A DNA stretch of 64,000 nt from JABWAJ01 sp038323375 (GTDB taxonomy: Bacteria > Bacteroidota > Bacteroidia > Chitinophagales > Saprospiraceae), in NCBI GenBank assembly GCA_038323375.1, contig JBBQGV010000013.1:1-64000 (forward strand), written 5' to 3'. This document shows positions 44,624 through 52,311 of the stretch, piece by piece. The notes beneath the pieces are model-generated. The model worked only from the letters and a program-made list of their open reading frames with translations. It was not told where the DNA came from and did not search any database. Position 1 is the stretch's first letter. The number at the start of each line of letters is the position of its first letter. The position numbers and the translations under genes were made by a program.

Positions 44624-44739
44624 GTTTTGGAAACAAGGTTAAAGGGGAAAATAAGGTTAAAGGTTAAAGTAGAAAGGTTAAAGGCGGGCTCCGTAATTTG
44701 ATTTTACACATAAACCCTACTTTAACCTTTCTCCTTTCC

Positions 44740-44899
44740 CCGCTGGCAACCAACCTCCACCTCGTCAACACTACACGCTCGTTCCGGCCTGTGGCCGTAA
44801 ACGGGTCAAAGCTGCGGGCACCAGCCCGGCGATAAAAATTGTCAGCATCAAAGTTTAAAATACAGCAGTTAGAAAGTAGTGGAGCCTCGGTGCAAGCGG
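44740..44899 (+). repeat. 160-bp direct repeat, left copy (flanks the toxin-antitoxin cassette)
   Basis: This copy and the one at 45587-45746 are identical except for three substitutions that I can see. The pair brackets the two-gene cassette. No terminal inverted repeats or transposase are present. The remaining sequence from 44624 to 44739 is A/G-rich and holds AAGGTTAAAGG-type repeats. Confidence 0.9.
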
Positions 44900-44935
44900 C
44901 GGTGGTCACCATTGGGAACGCCTGTCCCTGCATCT

Positions 44936-44967
44936 ATTGTAACTTATTGGCAATTTGGCTAACTTTG
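44936..44967 (+). promoter_or_regulatory. Bacteroidota-type promoter of the toxin-antitoxin operon
   Basis: TAACTTTG (TANNTTTG -7 box) at 44960-44967 is preceded by ATTG at 44936-44939, 20 bases upstream (-33 TTTG-like). It lies 120 bp before the antitoxin ATG. Confidence 0.4.
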
Positions 44968-45088
44968 TTCCGTTAAATTCTTTGTTCGCATGGATGTTAC
45001 GAGCTTGTTCGCGGTTGAGCGAATTTTGTTTTGCCACGTTTGATGCAAAAGAAGAAAGCCGCCGGCATTGCAACTAAATAATTTGAAT

Positions 45089-45298
45089 ATGCTTACAATA
45101 CATCCTCAATACATCACCGACAACGCAGGTAAAAAAATATCTGTGGTGCTCCCTATGGAGGCTTTTAAAGCCATTATGGAAGAACTGGAAGATTTGGAAG
45201 ATATAAAGCTTTATGATGAAGCCAAAAAATCAAATGAGCCTTCTATTCCTATTGATGAGGCTTTTAAAATGATTGAAGCTAAACGCAATGCAAAGTAA
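45089..45298 (+). CDS. Antitoxin of a RelBE/ParDE-like module
   Basis: The 69-residue acidic protein (ATG before LTIHPQYITDNAGKKIS) starts with a beta strand and SVVLPMEAFKAIMEELEDLEDIKLYDEA, the typical antitoxin pattern: an N-terminal DNA-binding fold then a helical toxin-binding tail. Its stop codon overlaps the toxin start (TAATG), the usual coupling. Local base composition is AT-richer than the surroundings. Which antitoxin subfamily it belongs to is not certain. Confidence 0.82.
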   Translation: MLTIHPQYITDNAGKKISVVLPMEAFKAIMEELEDLEDIKLYDEAKKSNEPSIPIDEAFKMIEAKRNAK

Positions 45299-45552
45299 TG
45301 GCATATCAGGTAACCTTAAAGAAACGGGCGGTTAAAGCACTTGAAAAAATTAATGAGCCTTATTACTCAAATATAAAGGAAGCCATTTACAATCTTGCAG
45401 ACAACCCACGACCACAGGGCTGTAAAAAACTAAAAGGCAGAGACGGTTACCGTATTCGTGTGGCTGATTACCGCATCATCTACGATATTTTTGATGATGT
45501 ACTTTTAGTAGATGTCATTGATCTGGGACTTAGAAGAGATATTTATGAGTAG
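45298..45552 (+). CDS. RelE/ParE-type toxin
   Basis: The 84-residue basic protein has the RelE/ParE core: LADNPRPQGCKKLKGRDGYRIRVADYRIIYDI and VDVIDLGLRRDIY. RelE-type toxins cleave mRNA in the ribosome, ParE-type poison gyrase; the conserved GYRIRVADYRIIY is shared by both, so the target is left open. The cassette is bracketed by direct repeats, suggesting acquisition as a unit. Confidence 0.88.
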   Translation: MAYQVTLKKRAVKALEKINEPYYSNIKEAIYNLADNPRPQGCKKLKGRDGYRIRVADYRIIYDIFDDVLLVDVIDLGLRRDIYE

Positions 45553-45586
45553 CGTTTAGTTAGGTAAATTTCGTTGCCGAAAAGCT

Positions 45587-45746
45587 CCGCTGGCAACCAA
45601 CCTCCACCTCGTCAACACCACACGCTAGTTCCGGCCTGTGGCCGTAAACGGATCAAAGCTGCGGGCACCAGCCCGGCGATAAAAATTGTCAGCATCAAAG
45701 TTTAAAATACAGCAGTTAGAAAGTAGTGGAGCCTCGGTGCAAGCGG
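45587..45746 (+). repeat. 160-bp direct repeat, right copy
   Basis: Differs from the left copy at three positions (TCAACACC for TCAACACT, CGCTAGTT for CGCTCGTT, ACGGATC for ACGGGTC). It begins 35 bp after the toxin stop and ends 30 bp before the end of msrB. Identical ends at both copies suggest either a duplication during insertion or a substrate for precise deletion of the cassette. Confidence 0.9.
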
Positions 45747-45775
45747 GTATCATGTAATAGCGCCAACCAACCAAC

Positions 45776-46141
45776 CTACCCCTCTTTTGCCACAAACTTC
45801 ATGGATAACGAATTCACGCAATGCCGCGTATTCTTTTTCGTGAAGCGCTCGCCGAGGAAAACATGCCCGAGGTGCCCGCCGCAATTGGCGCATAAAATCT
45901 CCGTTCGACGGCCATCGGCATCCGTTTCGTGGCGCACTGCTCCGGGGATTTCGTCGTCGAAACTGGGCCAGCCGCAGCCGGAATCAAACTTGTCTTCCGA
46001 ATGGTAAAGCGGGGTATTGCACTGGCGGCAAATGTAGGTGCCTGCGGCTTTGAAGTCGTGGTATTCTCCGGTAAACGGGCGCTCCGTGCCTTTGTTGAGC
46101 AAAACGCGCGCTTCTTCGGGTGTAAGGACATTGTAAGACAT
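45776..46141 (-). CDS. msrB: Peptide-methionine (R)-S-oxide reductase
   Basis: The 121-residue enzyme has two CxxC zinc sites (Cys38/Cys41 and Cys84/Cys87), substrate motif SGCGWPSF, LGHVF and the catalytic Cys108 in RHCVNS. No signal peptide is seen, so it repairs methionine sulfoxide in cytoplasmic proteins. A resolving Cys may be Cys56 in SGCGWP. Length is the family minimum (about 120-140). Confidence 0.95.
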   Translation of the reverse strand: MSYNVLTPEEARVLLNKGTERPFTGEYHDFKAAGTYICRQCNTPLYHSEDKFDSGCGWPSFDDEIPGAVRHETDADGRRTEILCANCGGHLGHVFLGERFTKKNTRHCVNSLSMKFVAKEG

Positions 46142-46209
46142 AAACTACTTTTTTCAGGAAAACAATTTAGACGGAGAAAGGTTAAGCGCGGACACTTGCA
46201 TACAGTCCC

Positions 46210-46328
46210 GTGTCTGCTCTATAGAGTTCGAGAACAAGGCGTGTTTCGCTCCAAAAACAGGAGTTACTCGCGTAAATGACCGATTTTGGAGCGAAACACC
46301 ACGCAGTTATCGGACTATAAAGACAGAC
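46210..46328 (+). repeat. Dispersed hairpin repeat, copy C
   Basis: Same orientation as copy A and about 119 bp, slightly shortened on the left. The stem TTCGCTCCAAAA ... TTTTGGAGCGAA is fully paired but differs from copy A on both sides together (C to T and G to A), a compensatory change. It lies in the 195-bp gap between msrB and a membrane-protein gene. Confidence 0.85.
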
Positions 46329-46336
46329 TAGTTGCC

Positions 46337-47425
46337 TCACCGCGATTTTTCAGATTGCTTAATCCACCAATCCAGCGTACTCACCACTTTAAATTCCACC
46401 CTTTTCAGTCCCGGTGGATCGCTCGGTTGGTCCAATGCGGCGCGCACTTCCCGCATGGCGGGCAGGTAATCTACGCCCATGTCCTTAAAATTTTCAACAG
46501 TGGCCAGCATGCGGTCAATGTCCCAGGAAAACTGGTCTGCATAAAAATGGGAAGGGTGTGAACACTGCCGGATGGAATGCCGGATGTTCGCGGCGAGTTG
46601 CAGAATGCCTTCGCGCACGGGTTCGGCAAATAAAGCTTTGTCGTCCACAGGATTAGACGCCAGAAAGGTAAAAACCTGCGGGGCATTTTCGTTTTGGAGC
46701 GCTTCCACCAATACTTGTTGCCAATTGGGGTTGGATTTTATTTTTTCCAGTGCTTTTTTTCGTACTTCCCCGTCGTGGTTTCCATCCGTAAAAACCAGGA
46801 TATTGATGAGGTCTTTTACCGTTGCGGGGTTGGCTGCGGCTATTTGGGACAGGTGATCCTGGCGGTACCTTTCCTGATCAGATAGCTCGGTGCTTACCTG
46901 ATCGCCAGCGTGCTGCTGTTCCAGCATCACCCACTCGACGATGCCCGCCAGGCAGGTCATTACGCTGATGCCGAAAACAAGGATCAGCGGAATTTTGTAG
47001 ACCGGCACCGGGATAATTTCCCGGATGGGGGCGTTCAGCAAAACGGCGGCAGCGAGCAACAGTACCGCCGGGAAAAGTGCCGGTGCAATTCCGGTGAGGT
47101 AGCGCACTGACCACGGCATCATGGGTTCAAATTTGAACAAGGCGCTCCATGCCGCTACAAAGGTGATGGCCAACAAGCCCAAGGCAGCGAGGGCAAATTT
47201 GGCCGATTTGTCGCTCGAAATCCAGTCGAAGCCACCAGTCCAACCCACTGCGACCGCTGTAATGACCATGCAACCTAAGAAGGCCAGTTTAAAAAGGATA
47301 ATCCCCATCGGGTATCCCCCGGCAGCGTCGCCCGATTGGGGCGGTTTGTCGCCATAAGCGCTGGCCAGTATGAATACGTAAATGAAAGTTGCCAGCGTCA
47401 GAAAAATATTGCCGAGTACAGCCAT
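46337..47425 (-). CDS. Integral membrane protein of unknown function with helical cytoplasmic tail
   Basis: The 362-residue protein has four to six hydrophobic segments between about residues 5 and 175 (e.g. ILFKLAFLGCMVITAVAVG; FPAVLLLAAAVLL; VYKIPLILVFGISVMTCLAGI). A soluble helical tail follows (TVKDLINILVFTDGNHDGEVRKKALEKIKSNPNW), reminiscent of HEAT-like repeats. No catalytic motif is visible. I do not recognise the family. It is monocistronic; its leader faces the LytS-type gene. Confidence 0.7.
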   Translation of the reverse strand: MAVLGNIFLTLATFIYVFILASAYGDKPPQSGDAAGGYPMGIILFKLAFLGCMVITAVAVGWTGGFDWISSDKSAKFALAALGLLAITFVAAWSALFKFEPMMPWSVRYLTGIAPALFPAVLLLAAAVLLNAPIREIIPVPVYKIPLILVFGISVMTCLAGIVEWVMLEQQHAGDQVSTELSDQERYRQDHLSQIAAANPATVKDLINILVFTDGNHDGEVRKKALEKIKSNPNWQQVLVEALQNENAPQVFTFLASNPVDDKALFAEPVREGILQLAANIRHSIRQCSHPSHFYADQFSWDIDRMLATVENFKDMGVDYLPAMREVRAALDQPSDPPGLKRVEFKVVSTLDWWIKQSEKSR

Positions 47426-47620
47426 GCTCTTGTGTTTATAAAACCAGACAAATGTAGCAAAAACAGCGATGCTGGGATGGTCTGGCCTGCCAGCCCGTTT
47501 TTGTATTTGGGTGCTTCAATAATAATGAGGAACTTCGTATCTTAGAATTGAACCCATTCCCGTACTCCTCTGAACAAACGCTAACGATTGGTTGGTCGTG
47601 CTTCCCTTATTCCCGTAGAT

Positions 47621-48691
47621 GTGAAAAAACTAAACGACAGAAAAATAAGGCTGTACGGAATTCCCATTCTCAGCATCATCCTCGCCGAGACGATGTGGTT
47701 TTGGGAGCCGGATATCGCTGTTATGTCATTTTGGCTGCACTTTCTGGTCGTGTTAGTGGACGATACCCTGGGCTGGATCGCTTGTCGCTCGGCTTTGATC
47801 TTTTTTCGCATCAGGTACCCCAGCATTGGAGAAACCCGCCGGCGGGTAGCTTGGTCAATGTCTACTTATGTCGTCATCACAGCGCTTTTTGTCTTGTGGC
47901 ACGTCGGATTGCTGAATGTCGTTTTATTGCCCGATGGCGTCCAGGTTGATTTCATGTATTGGATCAAAGAGTTTTTCTTAGCCATTATTTGTGTCGTTTT
48001 TTTGGCGGGGCTATACGAAGCTCAGTATTTTTTTGAGCAGTGAACCGACCACGCAAGAACAACCAAACAATTGGAATTCAAGGTTATGAACAGCCAGATC
48101 GAGGCTTTGAAGAACCAGATCAGCCCATATTTTTTGTTCAACAGCCTCAATTCGCTTTCTGCCCTGATCCGCTCCAACCCGGACGAAGCCGAGGTTTTTC
48201 TGGATGAGATGTCGGGCATCTACCGCTATCTCCTGCGCAAAAACAGCCGACGACTGATTTCGTTGCAGGAAGAACTGGAGTTTGCACGAAGCTACCCGCA
48301 ACTGTTGAAAACGCGCTATGGCATAGGACTGCACTGTGAACTGAACGTCAGCGAATGCTACCACACCCGCTTGTTGCCGCCGCTTACCTTGCAACTGCTC
48401 ATCGAAAATGCCGTGAAACACAATGTCGTTTCGCGCTCGTCGCCTTTGTATATTCGCATTTTTACCAACGATGAAGGCTGGTTGACGGTCGCCAATAACC
48501 TCCAGGAAAAGAAAATTGCCGTAGAGAGCAACAAAGTCGGCCTGAGCAACATCAGCGCCAATTACAAATTGCTTAACCAGCCCGACATCATCATCGAAAA
48601 AACGGATCAAACTTTTAGCGTAATTTTGAATTTAATAGAAGACCCGGATGCTGGCTTATATGACCATGTAATTGGATTGGAAACAAAATGA
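47621..48691 (+). pseudogene. LytS/YehU-type sensor histidine kinase, interrupted by an in-frame TGA and lacking the phospho-acceptor His
   Basis: A single frame encodes first a membrane domain with four helices (ending YEAQYFFEQ), then TGA, then in the same frame TDHARTTKQLEFKVMNSQIEALKNQISP and the complete His-kinase/ATPase region (LLIENAVKHN; KVGLSNISANYKLL). Relatives, as I recall them, have Trp (TGG) at the stop position. The dimerisation motif is ISPYFLFNSL instead of ISPHFLFNSL: the phospho-acceptor His is Tyr (TAT for CAT). Both differences are single transitions. The start is a GTG before KKLNDRK, with upstream TTG alternatives. The downstream LytTR regulator is intact. It could also be a functional split or pseudokinase. 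Confidence 0.8.
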
Positions 48692-48701
48692 GCGACCAGA
48701 A

Positions 48702-49469
48702 ATGAGCGTATTAATCGTTGAAGACGAGCAACTTGCTGTTGAAAAACTAAGTAGAACCATCTACGAGGTGGACAAGACAATCGAAATTGTGGGCCAAACC
48801 GATGGCATCGAAACTACGTTGCAGTGGTTGCAGGCCAACCGGGAACCCGACCTGATTTTTCTGGACATTGAGCTGAGCGATGGCCAAAGTTTTGAGATTT
48901 TTAACCAAACCATGGTCAACAGTGCCGTCATTTTTACCACTTCCTACGACGAATACGCCATTCAGGCATTTAAATTCAACAGCATTGACTACCTGCTGAA
49001 GCCCATCAAAAAAGACGACCTTCGGCAAAGTCTGGAGAAGTACGCGCTGATGAAAAAGCAGTTCGGACAGCCCGCAGCACCTGACATTCAGCAGTTGCTC
49101 AAAGACATCCGCAGTCAATTTGCCTCTGAATACCGCGACCGCTTTTTGGTGAAGCACGGCCAGCGCATGCTGCCCATTGATATCGCAGACGTAGCTTATT
49201 TCTACTCCGAAAGCAGTATTTCTTTTTTGAAAACGAAAGGCAATGTCCGGTTTAACTTAGAATACACGCTCGATGAATTGGAGGGAATGGTGGATCCTCG
49301 CTCGTTTTTCCGCGCCAACCGCAGTTTCATCATCTACATCAAGTCTGTTGACGCCGTTTATCCCCACCTCAACGGGAGGTTAAAGACCGACTTAAAACCC
49401 ACCTCTGAAACGGAGGTACTCATCAGCCGCGAAAAAGCCCAGGAGTTTAAGGATTGGCTGGGAAGGTAA
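48702..49469 (+). CDS. LytTR-type response regulator
   Basis: The 255-residue protein has a receiver domain (VEDEQLA acid pocket; phospho-acceptor Asp in LIFLDIELSDG; KPIKKDDL) and a C-terminal LytTR DNA-binding domain (FLVKHGQRMLPIDIADVAYFYSES; FRANRSFIIYIKSV). It starts 11 bp after the kinase stop and is the kinase's natural partner. With the kinase broken, it may now be phosphorylated by another kinase or act unphosphorylated. Confidence 0.92.
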   Translation: MSVLIVEDEQLAVEKLSRTIYEVDKTIEIVGQTDGIETTLQWLQANREPDLIFLDIELSDGQSFEIFNQTMVNSAVIFTTSYDEYAIQAFKFNSIDYLLKPIKKDDLRQSLEKYALMKKQFGQPAAPDIQQLLKDIRSQFASEYRDRFLVKHGQRMLPIDIADVAYFYSESSISFLKTKGNVRFNLEYTLDELEGMVDPRSFFRANRSFIIYIKSVDAVYPHLNGRLKTDLKPTSETEVLISREKAQEFKDWLGR

Positions 49470-49847
49470 ATGCAGCCCGTGATCGGAAACTTCAAATCGG
49501 TTTTGAGACGGTTCAATTGCCAGAACCTACATTCCAGTAGATAAGGCTTTACACCACTATGGCGGGGTTGTATATTTGTATCCAGCAACTAAATACACCT
49601 CTATTGTTTGTCGGATACTTCCCGTAAAGGTAGTAATCGCATCGAAACACCTTTCACAAAGCCCTGTTTTGCGCTAATGCAAATTTTGGGAAGCAACCAC
49701 TTTTTCAAACCAGCGATTTGCATTTCCGGCAGGTTTTCTTTCCGAATGGATGCACGTTAACAATTCCCGCTTGACCTGTTTTCGGGTAACCGGAATCGGT
49801 CAAATTTATTCATAATATAATGCCAAAAAACCTCTCTTTCTTTCGGC
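49470..49847. other. Non-coding gap behind the LytTR regulator
   Basis: No convincing gene is visible. A GGTTTTGAGACGG segment and short AT-rich stretches lie here, and several frames are open only briefly. The terminator of this region lies at its right edge. Confidence 0.4.
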
Positions 49848-49885
49848 AAGGAGCCTGCATCAACCATGCAGGCTCCTTCTTTTTT
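49848..49885. terminator. Strong intrinsic terminator between convergent genes
   Basis: AAGGAGCCTGCAT and ATGCAGGCTCCTT form a perfect 13-bp stem with a 5-base loop, followed by CTTTTTT. The minus strand likewise has T-rich sequence after the stem, so it can serve both the LytTR gene and the GWxTD gene. Confidence 0.85.
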
Positions 49886-49896
49886 AACAAGATGCT

Positions 49897-51342
49897 TCAA
49901 AAATCACTCATAATCCGTTTCGCACTCCGGTTGAAATTATCTTTCATACTCGTTGAGTCGAACGCATCGCCGTCCACCTGGTCGGGGGCGTCGCGGTAGA
50001 GTTCCAGTTCCCATTGCGGATTGTTGAGTTCCCCATTAGCGGTGGAGTGCAGGAGCCGGTATTCGCCCGGTGCCAAAGACGGGTTGTAAAAAAGGAACTT
50101 GACATTCTTTTGTTTGGTAAACGGGAAATCATAATAAATCCAGATCTCGTAAGGCGGCGCCGAGGGTTCGTCTTCGCGGCCTTCGATGTCGTCGGGTTGC
50201 CCGTATTTTAGGTAAGTGAAGCCGCGGTCTGTTTCGATGCCGTGCCGGAAACCGGATCTGAACTGCTGATCCACAGCATGTGCAACCGCCATGTATTTTT
50301 GATAAGCGCCTTCCGGGTTGGTGGCGCTTTTTTTGATCCAGTAGCTGAACAGGTAAAGGCGCAGGGCATTCAGACTGTCGGCTTTGAGCATCAGGCCGAC
50401 CGTTTCGATGTCTTGCTGCGGAATTTTCGGCATGATGGCCCGCATGCCGAATTTGAGGTCTTCTTTGCTCAGGCGGCTCACGAATTCATCGGCTAAGGTT
50501 TGCTGGGTGAGGGCTTCCGGCGTTGGATTCAGGTAAGGGTTGCTGCGCTGAAAAAAGAGCGATTTGCGGCTCAACAACGTTTTCAGGCGGTCGCGGGCTT
50601 CTACTACTAAGGCATAATTGCCGGATTCGAGGGTACCGATGTCCATTTGGATCAGCAAAGGCACGACTGGCGCGGGTTTCATGCGTTTGTGGCCGATCAA
50701 TACGGTTTTGGGCTGGCCTTCAACCGTTTTTTCGATGGAATAACTCACCTGGAAGTCGTCGCCAATGGCCTTGTCGGAATTGTACAACTCATTGTAAAAC
50801 AAGAGTAGGGAAGCGTTTTTGCCATAAAAATGGTAGGGGAGCGGCTCCATGTGGATGCCGCTTTTCGAAAAAGGGCTGTCGTTGGTTTCATCTTTTTTAT
50901 AGGATGCAAGCAATTGAATATCAGATTGCTCTAAGCCTGCGCTACTGTACAGAACGCTCACTTTGGCCTGATAAACTTTCGTGTTTTCCGGCTTGTGGGT
51001 ATCCTGCACATTGACGGTCAGTTCATACTCGCCGTTGTCAATGGCGTAGCGCTTCATATCCACGAAGTCGAGCGCATATTTATGAATGGGACTATTGAGC
51101 AGGTATTTGTCGAATTTGACGATCTCTTCGCCGCGTTTGAACAAGATCAGCACCTCTAAGGTCGCCTGAGCCGTCGTATCGCTTAAAGGCGCATAGGTGG
51201 CCGAAGAACCGGCTACATGGATATAGACTTCGATGTAAGGCTTGTCGAGGTCTTTGAAGGTCGCGTAAGAAATGCTGACATCCAGTGCTTGTAGGCATTG
51301 CACGCTACAAAAAGCGAAGACAAAAAGGGTGATTTTTTTCAT
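49897..51342 (-). CDS. GWxTD domain-containing exported protein
   Basis: From the ATG of MKKITLFVFAFCSVQCLQALD the protein has 481 residues with a signal peptide. The C-terminal domain contains the family pattern GIETDRGFTYLKYGQPDDI (the eponymous Trp is replaced by Ile) followed by EDEPSAPPYEIWIYYDFP and NVKFLFYNP. The N-terminal half is beta-rich and probably forms Ig-like folds. GWxTD proteins are conserved in Bacteroidota; a role in the cell envelope is assumed, function unknown. Confidence 0.88.
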   Translation of the reverse strand: MKKITLFVFAFCSVQCLQALDVSISYATFKDLDKPYIEVYIHVAGSSATYAPLSDTTAQATLEVLILFKRGEEIVKFDKYLLNSPIHKYALDFVDMKRYAIDNGEYELTVNVQDTHKPENTKVYQAKVSVLYSSAGLEQSDIQLLASYKKDETNDSPFSKSGIHMEPLPYHFYGKNASLLLFYNELYNSDKAIGDDFQVSYSIEKTVEGQPKTVLIGHKRMKPAPVVPLLIQMDIGTLESGNYALVVEARDRLKTLLSRKSLFFQRSNPYLNPTPEALTQQTLADEFVSRLSKEDLKFGMRAIMPKIPQQDIETVGLMLKADSLNALRLYLFSYWIKKSATNPEGAYQKYMAVAHAVDQQFRSGFRHGIETDRGFTYLKYGQPDDIEGREDEPSAPPYEIWIYYDFPFTKQKNVKFLFYNPSLAPGEYRLLHSTANGELNNPQWELELYRDAPDQVDGDAFDSTSMKDNFNRSAKRIMSDF

Positions 51343-52311
51343 AGCCATGGTGTTTTATTCAAGGAAAGGTAAGCCGCCGCATCCAAAAACGGAGCAACTT
51401 ATTTTATATTAAATTCGGTTTTCTAATCCTGCAAATTCGCCCTTTACCTACAGGAAATGCTACAAAACACAACCTCAACAACAAAACTTCATACAAAGTA
51501 CAAAAGTTTATACAAAATGGCAACAGGGCAGGCATGTTTTTGGCAAATGTGCATGGAGGAGGGAGTGATGTCTGAGATGCATGGCCAGGCTTCCTGGTTC
51601 AACAAAAACTATACGGGTGTATAGAATAACAGAAAAAAAAGAATCAGCGATGAAATTGCTACCGATCTATCCTAATTTTGTTCTTTGAATCCTACTGAAT
51701 CCTTATGAATGGTTGGCTTTTTTTTGTAAAAAAGCTGATTATGAGTTGATTATAAAATCAAATTTCTGGTGTGAAAATCAGAATATGGTGTAGCTGGAAA
51801 TATTACAAAAATTATGAACAATTAGGAACAAACTTACACCATTCAACAACCTTAAAGCTTGTTCGGGATTTCGGATATTCCCGGGCACGCTCTTAATCTG
51901 GTTGTTTTTTTTCTTCCAGCTTCCATGCTCGTTTTAGAGCCATATTTGATTGACACGGTGTAGTCGAGGTAAAATCGGCTTGGGGTTGCTGTGCGTGGTT
52001 CATCATGCATAGGCCCTCTGAACGTAAGTGGTAACTACTGCGAAGGTGCCTGCTTGCCTTGGTGTCACGTGGTAAATTCACTTTGCCCGACTCCGTTATT
52101 CTGGCATTTAGCAGCATTTTTCCAGATGCTTATGTTTGTGCTTTTCGCGCAGCACTTGTCCGCGACGTGCGATAAATCGCCGCTACTTGCACCCTGTCGT
52201 CCCACCAGAGTCTGTGTCAGAAGTTTTACTCACAAATTGTAATCTACACGAACTATGGCTATCAATGCTATGAGGACTACCTCAGCGGTAATGCTACTTT
52301 GCAGAACCACG
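51343..52311. other. 969-bp intergenic region upstream of the giant adhesin
   Basis: No gene is recognisable. The first 500 bp are AT-rich; a 20-bp region near 51862 has an imperfect palindrome (CGGGATTTCGGATATTCCCG). A TATGTTTG (-7-like) box at 52131-52138 with TTTAG 20 bases upstream is a candidate promoter, about 170 bp before the adhesin start. The long leader suggests complex regulation. Confidence 0.4.

Noticed and set aside
44664..44933. 89-codon minus-strand frame covering the left 160-bp repeat
   Set aside because: The matching right repeat carries only part of it and the frame has no recognisable domain; the nucleotide repeat explains the conservation.
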